NCBI GenBank assembly: GCA_020466095.1
Contig: CM035808.1
Location: forward strand, 75,075,188-75,139,187
Length of the DNA stretch: 64,000 nt
Reading direction: 5' to 3'
Origin: Chlorops oryzae
Lineage: Eukaryota; Arthropoda; Insecta; Diptera; Chloropidae
Shown here: positions 40,883 through 53,219 of the stretch, piece after piece
Layout of the letters: each line of letters starts with the position of its first letter
How positions within the stretch are numbered: the first letter of the stretch is position 1
The notes under the pieces: model-generated
What the model saw: the letters and a program-made list of their open reading frames with translations, nothing else
Databases searched by the model: none
What the model was told of the DNA's origin: nothing
Position numbers and translations under genes: made by a program

Positions 40883-43030
40883 TGGGTCATTCTTTTACAA
40901 ACCGTACGGATTTAATAAAAAAAAAATACCGATGTCTTCAAATTGGATGAAAAATTGCATACTATACAATTGAACAGATTTAATTAACATGTCATTCAAG
41001 ATTTCGCTCTAAAAAAATTTTTTTCGAAAATATCCACACATGAATGTTCGATGATTTCGTTGATTTTCGAAAATCCTCTCTCACTTGAAGTGCATTATCT
41101 CGACTTGTGTTAATCGGATCAATGTCGGGTTTTTTTTATTTTGTACTTTGTTACAATAGCTTTTAAAATATAAATTAAAAAAGTTTTTTTTTCTTAAACA
41201 AATTATATTAATAACAATTATATTTTTTAAACCGTTAAAACATGCCTTAGCCCCAGGTAAAATCCATTCAAAAAAATATCAGCTTATTCTCCATTCTTTT
41301 AAGCGGAAAATATATTTTTCCCAAGATGGAGTCTTTCTTAGATTGGCAGATATTAAATATTTACGAGCGCAAGTCGAGTTAAGTCATTGTCGCAACGTGT
41401 TAAACAATTGCAATCGAGCACGCTGCTGTATGAAGTTAGTGAGCGTAGAGCGTACGTTTGTCATTTATTCGTTCAAACTGTTTTTAAGTGAAGTTAAAAA
41501 AAGAGTTCAGAACAATTTCATAAGAATTTTAACCCCCAATTTGTTGACAAAGTTTTTAATTTATAACTCGTTTTAATGCAATTTAAATCAAAACTCCTAT
41601 GTTTTTGTTGTATTTATTTTTATATTCTCTCTCAACAAATTTGGCGTAAATTTATTAAATTATAAACAAAAAAACTAGCTAGCGGCTCCACGTGTCTGGC
41701 TAGATTTGGAGAGCAGACGTGCTAATATTCTTATTGAACTCATAACAATTTTCAAGTTATGGAAGTTCGAGTTAGGGGAAAACTGTTATAAAGACTGAAA
41801 TTTACCTTTTTTTCCCGATTCGTGTGTAATGAAGACACTTTCAAACGACAAGTATTGCAAATTTTTTGAACTATGGACTCATCCGTCACTGCTACATTAA
41901 GAACGTCTAACTGTTGTTTGGAAACGCGTCTAAGATTTTTTTTCCTTTCGATGACGAATCAAAGCAAATGGATTAAAACATCAATATGTTCGAATTTTCA
42001 AATTATTTGCTGATTTTTTTGATTTCGGCATTCCTTTACAACTCCACGTTTTTTTTTAACTTCACTTAAACAGTTTGAACGAATAAATGACAAAGGTATT
42101 AACTAACGTCAGAATGAAAATCTTTGTGGTTCACACAGTCTGCTTGATTGCAATTTATTTAACCTTTGCGAATTTCGATCATAGTTAAGGTCTTACAATA
42201 AAATTTTTACGTCGAATACATCAACAAAATGTATATTTTTATATTTTATGTGCTCTATTATAATTTAATAAATTTACGCCAAATTTGTTGAGAGAGAATA
42301 TAAAAATAAATACAACAAAAACATAGGAGTTTTGATTTAAATTGCATTAAAACGAGTTATAAATTAAAAACTTTGTCAACAAATTGGGGGTTAAAATTCT
42401 TATGAAATTGTTCTGAACTCTTTTTTTAACTTCACTTAAAAACAGTTTGAACGAATAAATGACAAACGTACGCTCTACGCTCACTAACTTCATACAGCAG
42501 CGTGCTCGATTGCAATTGTTTAACACGTTGCGACAATGACTTAACTCGACTTGCGCTCGTAAATATTTAATATCTGCCAATCTAAGAAAGACTCCATCTT
42601 GGGAAAAATATATTTTCCGCTTAAAAGAATGGAGAATAAGCTGATATTTTTTTGAATGGATTTTACCTGGGGCTAAGGCATGTTTTAACGGTTTAAAAAA
42701 TATAATTGTTATTAATATAATTTGTTTAAGAAAAAAACACTTTTTTAAATTATATTTTAAAAGCTATTGTAACAAAGTACAAAATAAAAAAAACCCGACA
42801 TTGATCCGATTAACACAAGTCGAGATAATGCACTTCAAGTGAGAGAGGATTTTCGAAAATCAACGAAATCATCGAACATTCATGTGTGGATATTTTTGAA
42901 AACAAAAATTTTTTGAAAAAATCCTGAAATACGTATGGAGTTATTTGATGCATAGAAGCTGTAAAAAAAATTTCAGGCGATTTAAAAATATCATGTTTTT
43001 TAAGTGTTCGATTTGTAAAAGAATGACCCA
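40883..43030. mobile_element. Large palindromic (foldback-like) element 1
   Basis: 2148 bp inserted in the copia 5' LTR of unit 2, with TA duplicated (40881-40882 and 43031-43032). Unit 1 shows the empty site. Ends are TGGGTCATTCTTTTACAAA and its reverse complement. The next 120 bp or so differ between the two sides. From about 41028-41667 and 42256-42895 the arms are near-perfect inverted repeats, around a spacer of about 590 bp. The spacer includes a third, diverged copy of part of the arm (42047-42180). No protein-coding gene. Family not determined. Confidence 0.85.
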
Positions 43031-43178
43031 TATGCAAACGAATTATAGCATACCGAAACATATGTACTCTGATTATTAAAACTGTCAAATGATGTTCGAA
43101 AGAGAAGTAAAAAAAACGTTCAGTTTCTCTTTGAACACACAAACGAAACAGTGGATTAACTTAACGCTTCGCACTTTA

Positions 43179-43187
43179 GGTTATGGG
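43179..43187 (+). promoter_or_regulatory. Copia primer binding site, unit 2
   Basis: GGTTATGGG five bases after the end of the LTR at 43173, same as unit 1. Confidence 0.7.
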
Positions 43188-43316
43188 CTTATACAATAAG
43201 GTACATCGGTTCGCGTATTTTGTAAACTAGGTTTCGTGTTCAATAAAAAAGCCAGGTCGCATAATAAATTCCGGGATAACAATAGATCGATTAAAAGGTC
43301 GAGACAATTTTGTTAT

Positions 43317-43865
43317 ATGGAAGACCAAAGCTTAGTCTTACAAAACCGTGAAGGGTCTCTGGAAATATGTACGTTCGGCTTTGACAGCAGACGCTGATAA
43401 GGAGAGCATGAAAAAGAAGAGCAGGCATTGGCGCAAAATACTCTTCTTATGGATCCCTGTACGTTTTCTCAAATTGAAACGATTACAACAACGAAATCTG
43501 TTTGGGATTTCTTATGCGATGCTTTCAAGAACAAAAGCGTTACAAAAAAGGTTGATATACTCCGGCAATTGGTACAACCAAGATCATCGGAATGCGATTC
43601 CATGGAGGATTATGTGAACAAAATGATCCTCACATCACTTTAAGTCAAAACCGCAGGTCTCCATTTCGAGAATGAAGTTATCGCATCTTTAGTGTTGGCT
43701 GGATTGCCTGAAGAATTTTGGCCTATGTGTCTGGCTGTAGAAAATTCAAAGGAAAAACTATCAGCGAATGCAGTAAAATCAATACTTTTACACAATGTGA
43801 AATTTGAAAACAAAAGTGATGGCGCATTTTTTTGAAAATCAAAAAAGAATTCCCAAACGAAATTC
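43317..43865 (+). pseudogene. gag: Copia gag, unit 2
   Basis: Full version of the gag broken in unit 1: VWDFLCDAFKNKSVTKKVDILRQLV, DSMEDYVNKMILTSL, a stop, LHFENEVIASLVLAGLPEEFW, then NVKFENKSDGAFF. This is the UBN2/copia Gag fold. It has frame changes near the start and stops. Its last codons run into the LINE target repeat at 43866. Confidence 0.8.
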
Positions 43866-44110
43866 ATATGTCAAATTTCAGTCTTTACTTAGCTATCAAT
43901 AGAGAAGAATCGTATTCGCGAACCAGTCGAACAACAAATAATCTATAAAACAACAACTAATACCTTGCACTAAAGTAATCTATACGTGTAATTATTTTTG
44001 ATAATTTGGTTTAAAAAAAATAATTAAATAAATAAATAAACAAACAAAACAAAGCAAAACCAAAACCCGTCATTCGGGAGCGCGACTTGCGCGGCTCATT
44101 GAAAATGAGC

Positions 44111-45242
44111 ATGAAACGTGGTCGTGGCAGTGAAATTTTGACGCATTAGCGTCAAAAAGTAAGTCAGAACAACTATCAACCGCTGCAAACGGCTGAAGAA
44201 AGAGACGATTTGGATGATGTTGAGGCACCAGAGACAAACGATAAGCCGTCTACATCAAAACAAATCCCCCCGATAACTGTTGTGAAAACAACAACAGTTA
44301 AGCTTCAAGCCATACTCACGGCGCTAAAAATTAATAATTTTGCAATTAGGAAAATTTCAATTGGACACAATCTCTTTTTAGAGGACTCAATCAGCTATGA
44401 TAAAATCCTAGAAGAATTGAAAAACCTTAACATGGAATTTTTCACGTACACTCCAAAAAATATAAGACCTATGAAAGCGGTTCTTTCAGGCCTTGACATT
44501 ATAAGTGCTAATAAAATTAAAGAAGACCTAATCAGCCTAGGGCTTCACTGTCTAGAGGTTAAATGTGTCCACCGAGTAACCGAATATAATAGAGAAATAA
44601 TATTATACATCGTTTACTTTAAAAGAGTAACAATAACTATGCGAAAATTGACAGAGAACTTTAACAACATCAAACATGTGCTAGTCAAATGGGACTACCA
44701 AGCAAAAAAAGACAAAAATTTCTATTAAATTAACTCAATGTCACCGCTGCCAGATGTTCGAGCATGGGTCGCAAAACTGCAATGTTAAATCCTTTCGCTC
44801 CATTTGCGCTGGATCTCATCTCACGATTAACTGTGACTCAACATCGGTTAAATGTCAAAACTGTAACAAATCAACAGATATAGATTGCCCGAACAGAGCG
44901 AAATTTACAGAGATCTGCAGTTGCTACTCTCGAAAAGGAACACCAAACAAACTAATACAACAGCATATTAAGCAGACCGCATGCTACCCTCCAAAGCTGA
45001 GCGTTTCAATATTAAGTAATAAAAATACAAACAGTTATGCAAATACTGTGCGTTTCGGAAATTTACCCAACAATCTCAAGAGTAACAACAACAACCAGGA
45101 AGGTCCGTTAAACAACAATTTGTTTTCGTTTGATGAGCTTAAAAACCTTAATTTGGAACTCATTGAAAACTTAAAGTGTTGTCAATCTAAATTTGACCAA
45201 TTTAATGTCATTACTAACCTCGCTTTCAAATTTGTATCATAA
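44111..45242 (+). pseudogene. Jockey ORF1, unit 2
   Basis: Copy of 33050-34181 with the same early TAG and the same frame change before the zinc knuckles. No further damage noticed. Confidence 0.8.
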
Positions 45243-45250
45243 GCAGCACT

Positions 45251-48200
45251 AACAACTAAAAAATATAAGCTTGGAATTGCAGAGGTACTCGAAACAAGCA
45301 AAGTGAATTGTTCAATTTTATTATAATAGAGAAAATAGACAGAGCTTTATTGTCTGAAACCTGTCTAGCACAGGATATTTCGTTTAAACAGTCCAATTTT
45401 AATTGCTACAGAAGCGATCGTCCGATAGGTAGAGGAGGGGGAGTAGCCATAGTAATCAAGAAAGATATTAAGCATGAGCCGTTGAAAATGGATAAAACAG
45501 AACTTATCGAAAAATTGGCGTGAGTGTAAGCCTTTCCAACGATACGCAATTGAAAATATTCAGTTGCTACTTTCCCGGGGGAACGAAAGATGTAACAAGT
45601 TTCAAAAAATCAAAGTTTCGCTCTGATCTAAAAACGCTGTCACGACAAAATGCAACATATATCCTAGGAGGTGATTTTGATTGTCGTAATCCAGCATGGG
45701 GATGTAAAGGAGCCAATACATGGGGCAATATTCTTCATAGCCTAATAACGACAAATACTTTCGCATTAGCATACCCACACAGTCCAACTTTTGTATCATC
45801 AAGAGCCAATATGTAGCCATCCGTGTTGGATTTTTTCATCACCAACGCACCTTACAATATCAGTAATCCGATTGCTTTAAACAGATTACCATATGACCAC
45901 CTCCCTATTATTACCTCATTTAATTAAAGATATATGGGTCATTCTTTTACAAATCGTACGGATTTGACGGATAAAAAGACGAGGGTACTTGAAATTTCTC
46001 GAAACTTTTTTTGTGTATTATATATGTAAAACAAGTCGACATGTATGTAATTTTTTTTTGTTTTTGTTTTTTTTAAAGAAATTATCGTTGAATTAATTAT
46101 CACATAGTTAGCGATTTTGCTTGTCTTTGGAGGCTGATATCTTCACTTCAGTTTGTCAAAAATCCAAAAATCTTTTTTTATCCTGCATGAAATTGAGTCC
46201 ACTTTTTAGGAAAATTTTCAAAAATATTTTATACCGTTAAATAGTAAGAAATTTCGACAATTTAAATGTTTAAAGTCGATTTTTCTACACTAGCCCAGAC
46301 GATAGAAAATTGAAACATACGTCATCGGATTCCTTGTTCAATTCTCTATCAAAGTCATGTTTCAAAAAAGTGGCGCCGTTATTCATAAAGTTAGAAAAAA
46401 TTAATAAAAATAAAAAAACGACACGTTTCAGTTCCTTTCGTACTGTACTTTGCTGAGAGCAAATCAAAATGCAAAAAAAAAGCTTACTGAGTTTACGTTT
46501 GCCTAGTTCCGAAAAATCGAAATAAGCGAAAATACAATCCGTTTGCCATTGCCGTTTGCCAAACATGCTTTGCGCTGCGCAATAAACTAATTGTTTCTAA
46601 CTTTATGAATAACGGCGCCACTTTTTTGAAACATGACTTTGATAGAGAATTGAACAAGGAATCCGATGACGTATGTTTCAATTTTCTATCGTCTGGGCTA
46701 GTGTAGAAAAATCGACTTTAAACATTTAAATTGTCGAAATTTCTTACTATTTAACGCTATAAAATTTTTTTGAAAATTTTCCTAAAAAGTGGACTCAATT
46801 TCATGCAGGATAAAAAAAGATTATTGGATTTTTGACAAACTGAAGTGAAGATATCAGCCTCCAAAGACAAGCAAAATCGCTAACTATGTGATTATTAATT
46901 CAACGATAATTTCTTTAAAAAAAACAAAAACAAAAAAAAATTACATACATGTCGACTTGTTTTACATATATAATACACAAAAAAAGTTTCGAGAAATTTC
47001 AAGTACCCTCGTCTTTTTAGGTGTACGATTTGTAAAAGAATGACCCATATAAGAAATCGCGAGTACAGATTTAATTTTAATCAAGCAGACTGGAAAAAAT
47101 TTCAAAAGTTTATTCACGAAAAGTTTACAAATTGGGATGAAATACTGCTAAATGACACAAGAGATATCGATCAATTAATAGATTTATTTTTTAATACTAT
47201 AAACGAAGCCTTAGAACTCTTTGTACCTAAAAAAGGAGAAGAAACATCTTTTGTGATGAAATCCCGGGGTATATTTTAAATCTAATCAAAGTCCGGAACA
47301 AACATAGGATAGACTGGATTCGCTATAGAAATTCAGCTTCAAAGCATGAAATAAACAAAATTAACGCAGCGATTAAGCAGTATCTATTTCAACTAAGGAA
47401 TCGGAAGTGGAATCAATTTATAACTGAACTTCCAAAAGCATCTTCAAAGTTTAGGAAAATTGCTAAAACTATCAAGAAGAAATATAAAGGTTTACCTTTG
47501 CTTCAGGAAGATGGAACCAATTTTTTATGCTGATAGCGAAAAATGCAAAATTTTGGCCCAAAAGTTTTTTTGAATCATTCAATGTTATCAGGGCTCAGTA
47601 ACCCAATTACAAAGGAGTTAGTTCAATCATCAGTGGGCTTGTTCAACAACACTGAACCAGATCCTAATGATTGCATTGTAATTGATTCCAACAAACAAAA
47701 CAATATATCAAAGCTCTAAAAAAGAAAAAATCGCCTGGAATTGATTCCATCACAAACCTTAGCATAAAACAACTTCCGCCCACAGCAATCTCCCTTTTCA
47801 GAAGAATTATAAATGCCTGCCTCAAATTCTGTTATTTTCCTAGGCAATGGAAAAAGTCAAAGGTTATCCCGATATCTAAGAAAGGGAAAGACGCAAGCAG
47901 CCCCGGGTCTTACAGACCTATCAGTCTCTTGAGCGTTTTAGGTGAAATTTTCGAAAAATCATAAAAGAAGAAATAGTAATCTTCAGGGAAGATAACAATA
48001 TCCTACACCCTCAACAATTCGGCTTCAGGCCAGAGCATAACACCACACACCCACTTCTTAGAATAAGAAATAAAATCAAAAGAAATCTTGCTGATAAGCT
48101 TTCCACCGGTATGGTTTTGTTTGATATCCAAGCGGCTTTTGCTTCGGTATGGCACGAGGCTTTGTTACATAAAATGTAAATATTTGGTTTACCAATCAGG

Positions 48201-48985
48201 CTAATTAAACTTATAAAAAGTTTTCTTTCGGACAGAAAACTCAAAGTCCATATTAACAAACAATTATCTTAAGAGTATGATATACTAGCAGGCTGTCCGC
48301 AGGGATCATGCCTTTCCCCAATTCTGTACAATAATTTTACTTCCGATTTCCCAGAGTTACCGGATTGCGACTCTTCAATGTACGCAGGATACACGGCGAT
48401 CCTATCCCAAGGCATATCTCCTAACGACATTGTGACAAAACTCCAACGAGCATCTCTCACCATTGAAGAATATCTTACACGTTGGAAAATTCGACTGAAC
48501 GCTTCAAAAAAGCCAGTCCATCTTTTTTACTAGGAGAAGAAATCACCGTTTTTTGCCTTCTTATAATCCAAAACCATGAAATAGAATGAGAAAAAAGTGT
48601 TAGATATCTGGGTGTGAAACTTGACTCAAATTATTGTTTAAAGAACACGTAGAGCATGCCGTATACAAAGCTTAATCCTCTATACGAACATTGTATCCAT
48701 TTATCAAAAGAAAATCGAATATGAACACTCAAAATAAGCTCCTCATACACAAATCCATGATATCATTTTACGCAGCTTCGGTTTGGCATCACGCTGCCGC
48801 CGGTCACATACATTAAACTCAGATATGTCAAAACAAAATTCGGAAATTAATTTTCAATCTGCCGTGGGATTTCTCAACTCAAAACCTTCACTCGTTAGCT
48901 AACATTCCGCTAGTGAAAGATAATTTAGATAAAATCAGCATTAGATTCTACAGTAGATGCCAAAACTCAAGTTTCATACACATAA
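45251..48985 (+). pseudogene. Jockey ORF2, unit 2, split by palindromic element 2
   Basis: The endonuclease part ends at LPIITSFN, then element 2 intervenes (45935-47047). YRFNFNQADWKKFQKFIHEKF and the RT follow. There are additional frame changes near 47690 and 47960 compared with unit 1. Motif C is again YAGY (48381-48392). Confidence 0.85.
45935..47047. mobile_element. Large palindromic (foldback-like) element 2
   Basis: 1113 bp with TA duplicated outside (45933-45934, 47048-47049). Unit 1 has the empty site AAAGATATATAAGAAATC. Ends are TGGGTCATTCTTTTACAAAT, shared with element 1. Arms of about 460 bp are near-perfect inverted repeats through TATCGTCTGGGCTAG and GGCGCC, around a spacer of roughly 200 bp. 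No gene. Its right arm recurs at 63147-63424. Confidence 0.87.
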
Positions 48986-49217
48986 ACGAGCTTAATAGCG
49001 GTCCGTAAGATGGATGTTTTGAAAACCATGTCTTAGTTTGTGAGTTCTTAAGTTTCTTTTATTATTCTTGATTTAAGCTCTCAAAGGGTTTTTGAAAATA
49101 TTCCCAACTTTTTGTTATAATTAAAAGATCGAGATTGTAATATATATAAAAAAAAAATTAAGTAGAATAGCTAACATATGAAGTAGTTAAACTTTTAACC
49201 TATAATCATTAACTGCT

Positions 49218-49745
49218 CTAAACCCTGGTCAATCATGAAGCAAATAAATAAAATAAAATACAATAAAATATGTCAAATTTGTGGCGAAATAGGACATTTC
49301 GCAAGGTCATGCCAAAAGAAAAAAGAAAAGAAAGATGAAGAAAAAGAGCCAAAGCAATCTGAAAACTTATTATTGGCATATTTAGCAATTAAAATAACTG
49401 ATAACTGGTATGTCGACTCAGGAGCCACAGCTCACATGACAACTGACAAATCAAAATTGTGCATCACTACAAAATCGCCAGACAAAAGTGTCATTATTGC
49501 AAACAATAACAAAATAAAAGTTGATTGTAAATGTGATGTGAAAATGGAATTCATCAACAAAAACAGCGAAATCATTGCAACACTTAAACATGTGGAGTAT
49601 GCTCCAAACTTGTGTGCAAATCTAGTGTCAGTGAGTCAAATGGCCTTAAATGACAACAAAAACCGTCTTTGGAAATGACAGCTGCAGGATTATTAACAAC
49701 AACGAAGTTATTGCAACTGCAGCTTTAGAAAAACGGCGTATATAA
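49218..49745 (+). pseudogene. Copia zinc knuckle and protease, unit 2
   Basis: KICQICGEIGHFARSC, then DNWYVDSGATAHMT and APNLCANLVSVSQMA. An extra A near 49660 and another near 49732 shift the frame relative to unit 1. Confidence 0.8.
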
Positions 49746-50580
49746 ATGAAATGGTAAACTTTGAAAAGATAATTAGTTTGATATGCTTGCAGGGGTTGAT
49801 AGGCAACTTTGGCATAAAGATATCCTGCTTTGAAGGCAAACAAACACGTCAGTGATTTCCACATGATGCTAATCGAGGTAACGCATTGTTATATCTAATA
49901 CACTCCTATGTTTGCGGTCCAATCAGTGTGAAATCTATATCAGGTGCTTGATACTTTGTTACATTTATGGATGACTTCAGCTGAAAGATATTCATTTATC
50001 AGAAAAAATAAATCTGAAGTACATATTTAACAAATTCATAATTTTGAAATCAGAACCAGAAACTCAATGCTCCAAAAAAATTAAAATTCTTCGAACCGAT
50101 AATGGCACCGAGTACTGCAACAAAAAATTCGACCAATTTTTGAATACACATGGAATCATTCATCAAACCAGCGCATCATACACTCCTGAACAGAATGAGC
50201 GCTCCAATAGAACAATAATGCAATGTGTAAGATATATGATGATTGATTCCGGACTAAATAAAAAGTTTTGAGCTGAAGCAGCTTCTAGAGGTAAATAGAG
50301 TGCCATGTCTCGATAATCAAGCGACACCTTAGAAAATGTGGTCACAAACAAAACTTGACTTAAGTTTTTACGCGTGTTTGGTTGCAAGGCGAAAGAACAC
50401 ATTCCAAAAGAGAAGAGAGGAAAATTGGATTCCAAATCAATTGATTATATTCTCCTTGGGTACAGCACCACAACGAAGGCTTACCGTTCGTTTAATCCAA
50501 AAAATCAAAAAGTTTTAATCAGCAGAGACGTCGTGTTCATCGAAGTCACAGAAAACTAAGTTGAATCAAAACAAAACGAA
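49746..50580 (+). pseudogene. Copia integrase, unit 2
   Basis: Decayed pre-integrase region (LWHKDILL), FMDDF-like codons, LRTDNGTEYCNKKF and YTPEQNERSNRTIMQCVRYMM. After a stop come FGCKAKEHIPKEKRGKLDSKSIDYILLGYS and KNQKVLISRDVVF, the conserved end of copia integrase. Frames change several times. Confidence 0.82.
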
Positions 50581-52368
50581 TAAAAAAGAACCTCCGAAAT
50601 TTTGGTGTTTGAAGAAGAAAATTTCGATTCAGGGAGGTAGCGTGATGATCGAATCGAAAATCTTGAAGAAAATTTGGCGGTCGTGGCACAAGGCGAAACA
50701 GTGCAGAAACTAAGTGACGACAATGATGCAGAATTACTCGAAGACGTGTCTGAATATGTGCCTGAAAGCGCAGTTGCATCTGAAAATCTTGGCCTTCGAT
50801 ACTCAGAATGAATAGCAAATCTGGCAAATAGACCTACGTTTAACTTCCTTACACAGCAACAAGTATTTTTGGATCCTACGACGGTTCAAGAAGCACTCTC
50901 GATAGAAAATTCATAATGTTGGTTTCATGCTACGCAAGAATAATTTGCCTCATTGCTTCAAAACAGAACATGGGAATCAGTGGGGAAACCAGAAAATGGT
51001 TCTGTACTGAAATATAAATGGGTTTTTAAAACAAAATTCAATGAAACTGGTGATGTTATATGGTATAAAGCTCGCCTTGTCGCAAAAGGGTATAACCAAA
51101 AGGAGGGTTCTGATTTTCAAGAAACCTTTTCTCCAGTTGCCCGGTACACGTTAATAAGATATCTTCTGGCTTTATCTGCAAAACACAGCTTAAAAATCAC
51201 CAACTAAATATCGTTATAGCTTTTTTAAATGGTAGTTTAACGGAAAATGTACACATGCAACAGCCTGAAGGTTTTGGGAACAATACTAATCAAGTATGCA
51301 AGCTTCGAAAGTCACTGCATGGACTGAAGCAGGCAAGTAGGAGCTATAACGAGAAGTTTAACTCCGTACTCACACGCTTTGTGCTGAGAAGATTCGAAAC
51401 CGATCAATGTATTTATCATTTTGTAAAAAAAAAAAAATCATGCTCATCCTCGCGATCTATGTTGACGACGTTCTGGTGTTTTCAAACAGTGAAGGAATGG
51501 AGCAGAAACTGGTGCATGAGCTATCGACTTTTTTCGTGTAAAAGATCTTGGAGAGGCATCATCAGTCTTAGGAGTGAAGATTACTCGCAACATAGAAGAT
51601 GGTACGATTGCAATTGATTAGGCGAGGTATCTAATCGAAATTTTACATCGCTTCGGTATGATCGAGTGTAATCCAGTTGACACTCCAATTGACGTTAAGC
51701 ATAGAACATCATCAAAGATGTCATCAGGATCAAATGAAGACGGTGTCTCAAAAGTGAAATGCCAATCAGCGATTTGGTCGCTATTATATGCAGCCCAGTT
51801 CACACGTCAAGATATTTGCTGTGCTAAGAACATCTTAAGCCGCTACTGCAATAATCCGATGAATGGACACTGGAGTGCAATGAAACGAATAGTAAGGTAT
51901 ATAAGAGGCACTTTTAATAAAAAACTTTTATATTTCAGAGATGGTAGTGAGCTTAAACATTATTTTGATGCTGATTGGGCATCCGATATTGATGAGCGTA
52001 AATCCAACACTGAATATGATTTTATTTTACAAAACTGCGCAATATCTTGGGCTTCTAAGTGGCAGGCTATATTGTCCCTGTCAGCCACTGAAGCAAAGTT
52101 TATGGCTATGGTCGCAGCTATCCAGGAGAGCATCTGGTTAAAGCGTTTTACTCATGAACAGCTAGGCACAAGCTCAGAGTGTCAACTTCTATGCGAAAAC
52201 AAAAGTACCATTCACATCGCAACTTACAACTGTCTAGAACAAAGCATGTTGAAGTCAAGAACCGATTCAGCCAGGAAAACGTCAACAGTGATGAAGTGCA
52301 GCTGTCTTACGTATCCACTTAATAGACTATTGGAATTCTATAACAATTTTTTTAAAAATTTAAATTGA
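50581..52368 (+). pseudogene. Copia reverse transcriptase and RNase H
   Basis: RT begins in NRTWESVGKPENGSVLKYKWVFK, YKARLVAKGYNQKEG and FQETFSPVARYTLIRYLLA. Then a stop, AFLNGSLTENVHMQQPEGF, LRKSLHGLKQASR and, in another frame, YVDDVLVF near 51460 after a poly-A run. RNase H (51658-52368) has KRIVRYIRGTFNKKLLYF, YFDADWASDIDERKSNTEY, SWASKWQAILSLSATEAKFMA and IWLKRF. At least four frame changes or stops. Only unit 2 has this part. Confidence 0.87.
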
Positions 52369-52458
52369 AATGATACACTGTTTTTTGAAATTGAAATATT
52401 CTGTATTTTTTATTAGATAGATATTAAACGATGCCTATATATCAACATTTAAGGAGGG

Positions 52459-52621
52459 TGTTCGAATGTAAAACATAAATTCAAACGAAGTATAACATAG
52501 CGAAACATATGAACTCTGATTATAAGAACTCTCAAATGATGTACGAAGGAGGAATAAAAACAAGGGGTCAGTTTCTCTTTTAACACACAAACGAAACGGT
52601 TGATTAACTTTATGCTGCACA
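52459..52621 (+). repeat. Copia 3' LTR
   Basis: 163 bp starting TGTTCGAATG after the purine tract AAGGAGGG and ending CTGCACA. It is followed by the CTCAT target duplication. Confidence 0.86.
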
Positions 52622-52626
52622 CTCAT

Positions 52627-53219
52627 ACACAAAACTAGCAAAACAGAATTTTTGGAGCTCACATCAATGGATATAACTGTGTTACTTCTTCATCTTTTCC
52701 TGACTAGTGAAAAAGTACAAACTGAATTTTGGTTGCAAAAAGTGTATTTTTTATTAACAAACCTTTAGTAGATACATTTGGACTCAAGGGCAATTAGTTA
52801 CAGACTTCTGTATTCTTTTTCTTTGAAAAAGATATGTTAAAATTTGCTGGCAATTTGACATTTGGTTTGTTTTCAGGTATGAAATTGGATTCACAAATAA
52901 AAAAGATTGAGTGTCACCTGATCGATTCATAGAAGTGGTGAGAACCAAACCAATCGCTACATTTTTCCCGTACCGAAATTAACTGAAAAAAATCAAAAAA
53001 AAAATTTATCTATAACCTAAGTACACCTGTATTAACATTTGAGTTTTAAGCTGGGTAAATTAGATTACAATTTGTACTCTTATAATAAAAGACCCTTATG
53101 GTTTTCATAAAAGCATTTATATTTTAAATAAAAATTTGAGATTGGTTTTCTGCCTAATACAATTTTGTTCACATTGGAAATAAAACTTATATATAGTATG
53201 TATTAATGCAACGATTGCC
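52627..53219. other. Unassigned AT-rich DNA
   Basis: No reading frame or repeat structure recognised. It is the right flank of the copia insertion, and so was once joined to the promoter-like region that ends at 40856. Confidence 0.5.

Larger units (their letters stand above)
43879..49267 (+). mobile_element. Jockey-clade LINE, unit 2, with nested palindrome
   Basis: Same ends and same 13-bp target repeat ATATGTCAAATTT (43866-43878 and 49268-49280) as in unit 1. It is longer by 1115 bp because of palindromic element 2. Small indels distinguish it (for example CCAACAAACAAAAC for CCAACAGAACAAAAC near 47690). Confidence 0.88.
38043..50224 (+). repeat. Tandem duplication, unit 2
   Basis: Second copy of 29261-38042 with few substitutions, enlarged by two palindromic insertions (40883-43030 and 45935-47047). 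Homology to unit 1 ends after AATAATGCAAT in copia integrase, beyond which copia continues uninterrupted. Unit 2 is therefore the one with the original right flank, and unit 1 the one with the original left flank. Confidence 0.9.
40862..52621 (+). mobile_element. Copia element, unit 2, both LTRs present
   Basis: 5' LTR at 40862-43173 (split by a palindromic insertion), gag, Jockey LINE insertion, zinc knuckle, protease, integrase, RT, RNase H, purine tract AAGGAGGG and 3' LTR 52459-52621. Target duplication CTCAT at 40857-40861 and 52622-52626. Without insertions the element would be close to 5 kb. Every coding domain is damaged. Confidence 0.88.

Noticed and set aside
41343..41576. 77-codon frame in the arms of palindromic element 1 (also 42347-42580)
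   Set aside because: It has no ATG start, has no recognisable motif, and appears twice only because the arms are inverted copies.
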